Source: CAYWTS01 sp964461265
Lineage (GTDB): Bacteria > Bacteroidota > Ignavibacteria > Tepidaquicellales > OLB5
Assembly: GCA_964461265.1 (NCBI GenBank)
Contig: CAYWTS010000065.1
Location: forward strand, 1 to 7,368
Direction: 5' to 3'
Length of the DNA: 7,368 bases
The notes below the pieces were generated by a model. The model was given only the letters and a program-made list of their open reading frames with translations, was not told the DNA's origin and ran no database searches. The stretch's first letter is position 1. Every line of letters begins with the position of its first letter. The position numbers were made by a program, and so were the translations under genes. Below are positions 1-5,349 of the stretch, piece after piece.

Positions 1-365
1 CCGGGTGTGCTTGCGTATGCAAGCAGTTTAAAGGCACTATCGAAATCCGGTTTTGAGTTAAATGATGGTGCAAGTGCATTTGTAATAAATGCATCAAGAT
101 ATAAAAGTGCAATTAAGATAATGAACTGGAATACAGCATAAACTATTCCGTATGTTGCGCCCCAGTAACCGAACACTAAGAATAACGGAATACCGATGAT
201 AACCGGAATCGCTACCATCGGAAGTACAAAAGTCGTTAAAACTTTAGAGGAATTTTCGCCATCGGATTTAAATCCGGCCCAAACTTCTTTTGGTTTGGTC
301 AGAATATTAATGGCTTTTTGAATAAAGTTTGTGCTGATGTTTAAGCCGCCAGTGGGTTCAGACAT
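1..365 (-). CDS. Yip1-family integral membrane protein, N-terminal part (cut by left window edge)
   Basis: The reading frame starts at the ATG at 365-363 and stays open for 121 codons to the window edge, so the C-terminus is missing. A strong Shine-Dalgarno sequence AGGAGGT lies 5 nt upstream, which fixes the start. The protein opens with a soluble stretch MSEPTGGLNISTNFIQKAIN, then 'ILTKPKEVWAGFK', a typical Yip1-domain entry (Pfam PF04893 type) in which a short amphipathic 'P-x-E-x-W' segment precedes the membrane part. Two hydrophobic segments follow, at about residues 44-68 (with VLPMVAIPVIIGIPLFLVFG) and 73-93 (IVYAVFQFIILIALLYLDAF). After them comes 'DFDSAFKLLAYASTP', matching the 'kl.AYs.tP' motif that sits between the second and third helices in this family. 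Function in bacteria is not established. Family assignment is from motif recognition only. Confidence 0.75.
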   Translation of the reverse strand, partial: MSEPTGGLNISTNFIQKAINILTKPKEVWAGFKSDGENSSKVLTTFVLPMVAIPVIIGIPLFLVFGYWGATYGIVYAVFQFIILIALLYLDAFITNALAPSFNSKPDFDSAFKLLAYASTP

Positions 366-370
366 GTTCT

Positions 371-377
371 ACCTCCT
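371..377 (-). promoter_or_regulatory. Strong Shine-Dalgarno site of the Yip1-family gene
   Basis: On the minus strand the sequence reads AGGAGGT, then AGAAC, then ATG, a 7-base match to the anti-SD end of 16S rRNA at good spacing. No other gene in the window has so clear a site, which fits weak SD use in Bacteroidota and suggests this gene is translated strongly. No promoter matching the TTG/TAnnTTTG pattern was found between this site and the gene upstream. Confidence 0.75.
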
Positions 378-434
378 GTATGATAATAGTATTGTTATTA
401 ATTTATGAAGAGTAAAAAATTCGAACTGTCAGCC

Positions 435-465
435 TTGCTGCCGTCCTCCTTCAGTCTGGCAGCAA
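435..465. repeat. GC-rich inverted repeat between two minus-strand genes
   Basis: TTGCTGCC (435-442) and GGCAGCAA (458-465) are perfect 8-bp inverted arms around a 15-nt loop. The block starts 6 nt after the stop codon of the small secreted-protein gene. On the minus strand a run of six T (415-420) follows only about 14 nt after the stem, so it is a poor match to an intrinsic terminator. It stands out as a GC-rich island in AT-rich DNA, so it could be a dispersed intergenic repeat or a weak transcription end. Seen: the inverted arms. Inferred: any role. Confidence 0.5.
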
Positions 466-471
466 TTTATA

Positions 472-885
472 TTATCTGAATATAGCTTTTATGCTTCCCC
501 AGGTGCTTCGAACACTCGAAATAATGTGAGTTACGGAAATTGTTTGCGAATATGTGTGATTCCCGTTGTTATCTATTAATTTAAGCCTGTAAAAATAAAT
601 AGGACTTTCCGGAGGATTATTAGAACCTACCTCATCTCTGTAATAATAATAAGAGTTGTTTCCTATAGCATTAAGCGAGCCAATTTTGATAAAGTTGTTT
701 GCGTTCGATGCACTTCTCTCGATCTCGAAGCGGTTAAGGTTATCTTCCAGACCTGTCTTCCATTCCAAGAGAATTGCATCCTGCTCGTTCTTGGCTGTAA
801 AGTATTGTATCTCTGTCACTGCATACAGCGTTACTGCGGAGATAAAAAGCACCAGAACGCTATATTTAAAAAGAGTAGTTTTCAT
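472..885 (-). CDS. Small exported protein with a fibronectin-like beta-sandwich, function unknown
   Basis: 137 residues. I start it at the ATG at 885-883 and not at the TTG at 900-898, because that TTG is the end of the predicted promoter -7 box and the ATG gives a clean signal peptide: MKTTLFK, a hydrophobic core at about residues 8-21, and probable cleavage after ...TLYA (22). The mature part is one domain with ILLEWKTGLEDNLNRFEIER (38-57), IGNNSYYYYRDEVG (74-87) and YFYRLKLIDNNGNHTYS (97-113). This pattern is widespread in secreted and type IX-secreted proteins of Bacteroidota and Ignavibacteria, usually just before a C-terminal sorting domain. No such sorting domain is present: the chain ends in a short basic tail, SSVRSTWGSIKAIFR. 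It is therefore probably periplasmic or membrane-associated. It has its own promoter and is not obviously part of the exporter operon. Confidence 0.72.
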   Translation of the reverse strand: MKTTLFKYSVLVLFISAVTLYAVTEIQYFTAKNEQDAILLEWKTGLEDNLNRFEIERSASNANNFIKIGSLNAIGNNSYYYYRDEVGSNNPPESPIYFYRLKLIDNNGNHTYSQTISVTHIISSVRSTWGSIKAIFR

Positions 886-897
886 CGGGATTATGTT

Positions 898-930
898 CAA
901 ATATATGGTGTTAATCTAAGAAATGCAAGT
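898..930 (-). promoter_or_regulatory. Bacteroidota-type promoter of the small secreted-protein gene
   Basis: Reading the minus strand, ACTTG (930-926) is followed by 20 bases and then TATATTTG (905-898). This fits the Bacteroidota primary sigma consensus (-33 TTG, -7 TAnnTTTG) exactly, with normal spacing. The start of transcription would lie near 893, leaving a leader of under 10 nt before the ATG at 885. A second TAnnTTTG match, TAGCTTTG at 986-979, has no TTG at the right distance and is a weaker alternative. Confidence 0.6.
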
Positions 931-1103
931 ATTAATGAAAATATTAACCCTGCCTTAACCCATCACGGAAGACTATTTCAAAGCTAATAAGTTTTATATA
1001 ATCGCGGTATTCAGCCTGCGTTTTTTTGTATAAATTCAAAACTATGAAGGTTCAGTTAAGTGTTTTGAGACGAACTCTATCGGGGAGGGGCAGTGCAGGG
1101 TAT

Positions 1104-2255
1104 TTACTCTAATTTCTTCCTGAAACGGAGCGAACTTAAGGTCAATATAAGCACACCGAAAACGAACATAATCAATAAGTCATTCCATAATTCATATATC
1201 CCGATACCTTTTAAAATAACACCCCTTAGTATAGTAATGAAATAACGCAGCGGAACGAGATATGTAAAATACTGCACAACCTGCGGCATGTTCTCTATAG
1301 GAAACGCGAATCCCGATAAAAATATCATTGGCATTAGTACACCGAATGATGACACTATCATAGCCTGTTTTTGCGATTTACTGAATGTGGAAACCAACAA
1401 GCCCAGCCCGAGCGATGAGAACATAAAAATTAAACCTGCAAAGGCAAGGAACCATATGCTGCCTTTTATTTCGATTCCGAACCAGAACCTCATTACGGTA
1501 ATAACCAATGCCGAAGCAATATAACCCAGTATTGTAAAAGGTATTAGTTTGCCAAGTATCATTTGGTACGGTTTAATAGGTGTCACAATCAGCTGTTCAA
1601 GTGTGCCTATCTCTCTTTCTTTTACGATTGCCAGCGATGTGAGGTTGGTAGTTACGAGCATTATCAGCAATCCGAACAGTGCGGGGAGCATATAATATCT
1701 TGTTGTTAGGTCCGGATTATACCAGATCCTTACTTCAGGTTCAATATTTCCTGCGTTAAGTGATGCAAGCTGTGAAACGTAGGAAGTTTTCCCAGCTCTC
1801 AGCAGATTTTCACTGATAATTTTTACAGAATAATTTCTTATAACGCCCATACAATAGCCGGCCGCTATCCCGGCTTTATTTCCGTCGGACCCGTCTATTA
1901 TAGTCTGTAATGGTGCCGGTTCATTCCTGCCTGTTAACTTTTCGAAATTACCGGGAATTACAATGCCCATGAACGCAGTTCCATTATCTATCATTTCTTC
2001 AAGCTTATTGTAGCTTGATGTGTAATGTACAACAGTAAAATAACCTGAGCTTTCGAATGCTCTTATCAATTCCCTGCTTGCAGAGCTTTTGCAATTATCA
2101 ATAACAACTGTTTTTATTTCCCTAACGTCAAATGTAGCTGCATAGCCCAGCAGTATAAGCTGTACAGCCGGTGCCAGCAGAACTACACGGAACATTTTCT
2201 TATCTCTGAAAAACTGCAGAAATTCCTTTTTTATGAATTTTAATATCAGCTTCAA
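1104..2255 (-). CDS. ABC-2 type permease, second subunit (YbhR/YbhS-like)
   Basis: 383 residues, last gene of the operon. Transmembrane subunit of an ABC exporter. Topology is the standard ABC-2 (PF12698-type) plan: short cytoplasmic N-terminus (LKFIKKEFLQFFRDKKMFR), helix 1 at about residues 23-40, a large extracytoplasmic domain at about 41-185, then five more helices at about 189-210, 234-256, 266-289, 296-316 and 360-376. Family hallmarks are VKEREIGTLEQLIVTPIKPY (211-230), the cytoplasmic loop that contacts the ATPases, and LSGFAFPIENMPQVVQ (313-328). The start is a TTG. The preceding permease ends in TAA, the next codon is GCA, then TTG AAG; that TAA is in frame, so no upstream start exists, and the first internal ATG (residue 21) would remove the conserved N-terminus. 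It is a paralogue of the upstream permease and expected to form a heterodimer with it. No convincing terminator follows. Confidence 0.9.
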   Translation of the reverse strand: MKLILKFIKKEFLQFFRDKKMFRVVLLAPAVQLILLGYAATFDVREIKTVVIDNCKSSASRELIRAFESSGYFTVVHYTSSYNKLEEMIDNGTAFMGIVIPGNFEKLTGRNEPAPLQTIIDGSDGNKAGIAAGYCMGVIRNYSVKIISENLLRAGKTSYVSQLASLNAGNIEPEVRIWYNPDLTTRYYMLPALFGLLIMLVTTNLTSLAIVKEREIGTLEQLIVTPIKPYQMILGKLIPFTILGYIASALVITVMRFWFGIEIKGSIWFLAFAGLIFMFSSLGLGLLVSTFSKSQKQAMIVSSFGVLMPMIFLSGFAFPIENMPQVVQYFTYLVPLRYFITILRGVILKGIGIYELWNDLLIMFVFGVLILTLSSLRFRKKLE

Positions 2256-2258
2256 TGC

Positions 2259-3389
2259 TTAATGATTATCTTTTTTCTTTATCCTAACTGCGGCAAGCAA
2301 AAGCAATGTTATTCCAAAAATGAACATGTATACAAGCTGTTCCCAGAATGCTTCTAAGCCAACGCTTTTAATAATTATCGACCTTAAAGCAATTATATAA
2401 AATTTTGCCGGTGTAATATTTGTAATAACCTGTATAACAGGAGGCATACTTTCTATAGGGAAAATAAATCCGGATAAAAGATTAGCCGGTAATTGAGATA
2501 AAACAGTTCCAAGCTGGAAGGCAACTTGCTGCGATTCCGAAATAGCTGAAACGAATATACCCATACTCAATGCTGCAAAAAGATAGATTATTGTAGAAAT
2601 TAACAGCAGGAAATAACTTCCCTTTATTTCTACATTAAATATCAGCCATCCTGTTATAATTATTAATGCTGCAATTAGAAGTGAAAGGACAGCATAAGGA
2701 ACTATCTTGCCAAGCAGCAGCTCAATTGGAGAAAGCGGTGATACATTCAGCTGCTCTATTGTACCTGTTTCTTTTTCACGGACTATTCCCAGTGCGGTGA
2801 GTATCACACCGAGCGTGACTAATATTACGGCAATTAAACCTGTAAGCATAAATGGTTTTGTATTTAATTCGGGATTGAACCAGAATACCGGCTCGTAATC
2901 TAGCGGCATGTCATACTTTATTCCCGATTTCATGAATGCTTCGTTAATATACCGTGATGATATGGTTGAGGTTGCTGCATTCACGTAGTTCATTATAATG
3001 ATAGCAGTGTTTCCGTTAACACCGTCTATCAGATATTGTATTTTTACGTTCTCGCCCCTCGAAAATTTCTCGTTTATTTCCTTTGGAATTACTGCTACAC
3101 ACTGTACTTCCTGCATATCAAGGCTGCGGGTGACTTCGTTCTGGTCTTGTATATACTTTACCGCTTTAAAGTAACCGCTGCTTGTAAGCGAATTAATGAA
3201 CTCCCGGCTGAAACTTGATTTATCCTGGTCGTAAATTCCGAGCTGTATATCATCGACATCGAAGTTAAGTGCATAACCGAAAAGTATAAGCAGGAATACA
3301 GGGAATATCAGAACAATAAAAAGCGTAACAGGGTCGCGTAAAACCTGCTTATATTCTTTTTTTATTATTGCATATATGCGGTTAAACAT
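2259..3389 (-). CDS. ABC-2 type permease, first subunit (YbhS/YbhR-like)
   Basis: 376 residues from the ATG at 3389-3387. A frame extension to a TTG at 3410 would begin inside a palindrome and is unlikely. Same plan as the downstream permease: N-terminus FNRIYAIIKKEYKQVLRDP, helix 1 at about residues 22-43, extracytoplasmic domain at about 44-177, then five helices in 180-370. The ATPase-contact loop REKETGTIEQLNVSPLSPIE (204-223) and LSGFIFPIESMPPVIQ (305-320) are clear ABC-2 hallmarks. The two permeases share the plan but differ widely in sequence, which suits a heterodimer such as YbhS-YbhR. It follows the second ATPase after a 62-nt gap that carries a strong hairpin. Its stop codon is one codon away from, and in frame with, the next permease. 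Exported substrate unknown. Confidence 0.92.
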   Translation of the reverse strand: MFNRIYAIIKKEYKQVLRDPVTLFIVLIFPVFLLILFGYALNFDVDDIQLGIYDQDKSSFSREFINSLTSSGYFKAVKYIQDQNEVTRSLDMQEVQCVAVIPKEINEKFSRGENVKIQYLIDGVNGNTAIIIMNYVNAATSTISSRYINEAFMKSGIKYDMPLDYEPVFWFNPELNTKPFMLTGLIAVILVTLGVILTALGIVREKETGTIEQLNVSPLSPIELLLGKIVPYAVLSLLIAALIIITGWLIFNVEIKGSYFLLLISTIIYLFAALSMGIFVSAISESQQVAFQLGTVLSQLPANLLSGFIFPIESMPPVIQVITNITPAKFYIIALRSIIIKSVGLEAFWEQLVYMFIFGITLLLLAAVRIKKKDNH

Positions 3390-3402
3390 TTTGCTGTGAC
3401 TC

Positions 3403-3432
3403 TTGAACAAGGGGCAGCTGCTCCTTGTTCAA
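3403..3432. repeat. 30-nt near-perfect palindrome between ATPase and permease genes
   Basis: TTGAACAAGG (3403-3412) pairs perfectly with CCTTGTTCAA (3423-3432), and the centre GGCAGCTGCT continues the pairing with one mismatch (3413/3422). In the operon mRNA this makes a stem of up to about 14 bp. It starts 19 nt after the second ATPase stop and ends 13 nt before the ATG of the first permease. No T-run follows it on the minus strand (the T-run lies before it), so it is not an ordinary terminator. Possible roles are mRNA stabilisation or processing between cistrons, or a REP-like dispersed element. Role is inferred; the palindrome is seen directly. Confidence 0.8.
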
Positions 3433-3451
3433 AAAACGTTTAATGTCAATT

Positions 3452-4378
3452 TCATTTCTCTAATAAATTCACGAATACATCTTCAAGCGAAGGCATAATT
3501 CTGTTGATCCTGATAACTTTAATTCCGTTTTCAAGCTCCAGTATATTTTTAATTTCAATTATTGCATCGGTAGGTGCGTTTTCCGTTAAAGTTGCATGTA
3601 TATACGTGCTGAAATATGCTGCACTTTTTATAAGAGCAGATTTATCGAGGATTTTCATTGCATCACTGATTCTTTCACACTCAATCTCAAGCACCTCGCT
3701 TTTTATGTAATTTTCTTTAAGCTCTCCGGGACTTCCGCCTGCTATCAGTTTGCCTGCGTCTATCATCATTATACGATTGCAGAACTCAGCTTCATCGAGG
3801 TAATGTGTGGTAACGAAGACTGTAACACTGCGGTTCGACATTTCGTTTATCAGGTCCCAGAAATTACGCCTTGAAATCGGGTCAACACCACCAGTCGGCT
3901 CATCTAGAAAAACTATATCAGGATTATGTATCACAGCACAACCAAGTGCAAGCCGCTGTTTATAGCCTGTTGCCAGGTTAGCCGAAAGTGTTCTTTCCCT
4001 TCCCCTGAGGTCTGCCATCTGAAGAACCCATTTTTTTCTGCTTTCGAGCAAATCGTTGCCCAGACCGTACACCCCGCCGAAGAAATCGATATTCTCTTCA
4101 ACCGTGAGGTCGTTGTAAAGCGAAAATTTCTGAGACATATATCCGATTTTTTGCTTAACTTTATCTGCATGTTTTTTAACGCTGAAACCACCCACTAAAG
4201 CATCACCCGATGTAGGTTCAAGTATGCCGCAAAGCATTTTTATTGTTGTCGATTTTCCTGCTCCGTTTGCCCCGAGAAAACCGAAAACTTCACCCTGCTT
4301 TACATCAAACGAAATATTGTTTACCGATGTGAATTTGCCGAAACGTTTTGTAAGATTTTGTACTTCTATGGAGTTCAT
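3452..4378 (-). CDS. ABC transporter ATPase, second subunit (equals the C-terminal half of YbhF)
   Basis: 308 residues. Hydrolyses ATP at the cytoplasmic face to drive the ABC-2 permeases. Motifs: Walker A GANGAGKST (36-44), Q-loop Q83 in YMSQKFSLYNDLT, signature region LATGYKQ (135-141), Walker B IVFLDE (155-160, catalytic E160), D-loop GGVDP (163-167), switch histidine H192 in TTHYLDEAE. A C-terminal extension of about 85 residues ends in SLEDVFVNLLEK, typical of this ATPase group. The signature is degraded from LSGGQ to LATGY, in the same place where, as I recall it, the second half of E. coli YbhF has LPLGF. The ATG directly abuts the TAA of the first ATPase and is in the same frame, so translation is probably coupled. 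Partner of the upstream ATPase in a heterodimer. Confidence 0.93.
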   Translation of the reverse strand: MNSIEVQNLTKRFGKFTSVNNISFDVKQGEVFGFLGANGAGKSTTIKMLCGILEPTSGDALVGGFSVKKHADKVKQKIGYMSQKFSLYNDLTVEENIDFFGGVYGLGNDLLESRKKWVLQMADLRGRERTLSANLATGYKQRLALGCAVIHNPDIVFLDEPTGGVDPISRRNFWDLINEMSNRSVTVFVTTHYLDEAEFCNRIMMIDAGKLIAGGSPGELKENYIKSEVLEIECERISDAMKILDKSALIKSAAYFSTYIHATLTENAPTDAIIEIKNILELENGIKVIRINRIMPSLEDVFVNLLEK

Positions 4379-5287
4379 TTATGCAGATTTCAGAAGGTTT
4401 ATGAAAACATTTTCCAGCGAGACCGGTTTTATCCGCTTATCAAGGATTCCGATTTTATTCTGTTCCAGCAAATCGGCAGCTTTGTTCAGTGTGCTTTCTG
4501 ATGATTCGGTAATAATATCAAGCCTGTCACCGAACAACTGCACATCGTATGAGTTATCTGCAAGAATTTTAAATGCCCTGCGTATATCATCACATATAAC
4601 TTCCAGAATAATTTTGTTTAATGAATTTTTTATATTCACAGGCGTGTCACATTTGATAATTCTGCCGTGATTCATTAATGCTATCCTGCTGAATCTTTCG
4701 GCTTCATCGAGGTAGGGGGTAGTTATCACAATTGTTATGCCCTCCTTTAGCAATCCTGAAAGAATTTTCCAGAAATCTCTGCGTGAAACAGGGTCAACAC
4801 CGGTCGTAGGTTCGTCAAGAAATAATATCTTTGGTGTGTGAATCAGAGTACATGCAAGCGATAGCTTCTGCTTCATGCCGCCCGATAATTGTGAAGCATG
4901 AAATTCCCTGAAGCTGGTCAGACGCATATAATCTAATAATTCATCTCTTCTTTTTCTGAAATCTCCAATACCGTGTATATCCGCAAAAAATTCTATATTT
5001 TCGTCAACTGTTAAGTCACCGTAAAGACTGAACCGCTGTGAAAGATAACCGATTTCTTTCTTTATTTTCTTCTGCTCTTTCTTATGGTTATAACCGAGAA
5101 TATTTATTTCTCCGCTTTCAGGTTCTATCAGGCAAGTTAATATTCTTATAGTAGTCGATTTGCCGGCACCGTCGGGACCTACCAGTCCAAATATCTCATT
5201 TTGTCTAACCTCGAAGCTGATGTTATCTAATGCAGTTGCATCCTTGAAGTTTTTCGACAGGTTATTTACGGATATTATTGTTTGCAT
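4379..5287 (-). CDS. ABC transporter ATPase, first subunit (equals the N-terminal half of YbhF)
   Basis: 302 residues from the ATG at 5287. Motifs: Walker A GPDGAGKST (37-45), Q-loop Q84 in YLSQRFSLYGDLT, canonical signature LSGGMKQ (134-140), Walker B ILFLDE (154-159), D-loop TGVDP (162-166). The H-loop reads ITTPYLDEAE: the switch histidine is proline (P191, codon CCC at 4717-4715). The Walker A 'GPDG' and 'SGGMKQKLSLACTL' match the first half of E. coli YbhF closely as I recall it; that half also lacks the histidine, so the change is probably a lineage feature and not an error. The C-terminal extension (about 222-302) ends SLENVFINLLKSA. It follows the adaptor after 62 nt containing a long palindrome; no clear ribosome site. 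Its TAA stop is immediately followed by the next ATPase's ATG. Confidence 0.93.
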   Translation of the reverse strand: MQTIISVNNLSKNFKDATALDNISFEVRQNEIFGLVGPDGAGKSTTIRILTCLIEPESGEINILGYNHKKEQKKIKKEIGYLSQRFSLYGDLTVDENIEFFADIHGIGDFRKRRDELLDYMRLTSFREFHASQLSGGMKQKLSLACTLIHTPKILFLDEPTTGVDPVSRRDFWKILSGLLKEGITIVITTPYLDEAERFSRIALMNHGRIIKCDTPVNIKNSLNKIILEVICDDIRRAFKILADNSYDVQLFGDRLDIITESSESTLNKAADLLEQNKIGILDKRIKPVSLENVFINLLKSA

Positions 5288-5291
5288 TGAT

Positions 5292-5308
5292 TTTATCTTT
5301 ATCTTTAT
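5292..5308. repeat. Short tandem hexamer repeat before the first ATPase gene
   Basis: TTTATC occurs twice in a row with a third partial copy (minus strand: ATAAAG ATAAAG ATAAAA), ending 4 nt before the ATPase ATG. Its length could vary by slippage and change the spacing between the palindrome and the start codon. Only about 2.8 copies, so this may be chance in AT-rich DNA. Confidence 0.4.
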
Positions 5309-5342
5309 AAACCTGACAGGTTTTAAAAACCTGTCAGGTTTA
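5308..5342. repeat. 35-nt perfect palindrome between adaptor and ATPase genes
   Basis: TAAACCTGACAGGTTTT (5308-5324) and AAAACCTGTCAGGTTTA (5326-5342) are perfect 17-bp inverted arms around a single A (5325). Each arm contains AAACCTG-N-CAGGTTT, itself a small palindrome, so the unit is two copies of a 15-mer in opposite orientation. It begins 7 nt after the adaptor stop. On the minus strand it is followed by an A-rich stretch, not T-run, so it is not a standard intrinsic terminator. I recall similar AACCTGTCAGGTT palindromes as dispersed intergenic repeats in Bacteroidota genomes, which I cannot verify here. Confidence 0.88.
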
Positions 5343-5349
5343 AAGAATA

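Noticed and set aside
886..900. TTG start at 900 for the small secreted protein
   Set aside because: The TTG is the end of the predicted -7 box TATATTTG, and the ATG at 885 gives a normal signal peptide.
986..1103. Terminator after the last permease gene
   Set aside because: I looked for a stem followed by a T-run on the minus strand and found none that is convincing.
1044..1112. 22-codon plus-strand frame beginning ATGAAGGTTCAG
   Set aside because: Very short, overlaps the end of the second permease on the other strand, and has no ribosome site or recognisable motif.
3390..3410. TTG start at 3410 for the first permease
   Set aside because: It lies inside the 30-nt palindrome and adds seven residues not expected in the family; the ATG at 3389 matches the usual N-terminus.
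3931..4191. 86-codon minus-strand frame inside the second ATPase
   Set aside because: A different frame of the same strand lying wholly within a well-conserved ATPase; no support of its own.
4224..4670. 148-codon plus-strand frame
   Set aside because: It is antisense to both ATPase genes, whose motifs are intact, and its translation shows no domain.
4715..4717. Sequencing error turning the switch histidine (CAC) into proline (CCC)
   Set aside because: The codon sits in a run of five G on the plus strand, so an error is conceivable, but the matching half of E. coli YbhF, as I recall it, also lacks this histidine, so a real family trait is more likely.
5308..5342. Intrinsic terminator after the adaptor gene
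   Set aside because: The hairpin is strong, but no T-run follows it on the transcribed strand and the genes beyond it clearly belong to the same system.
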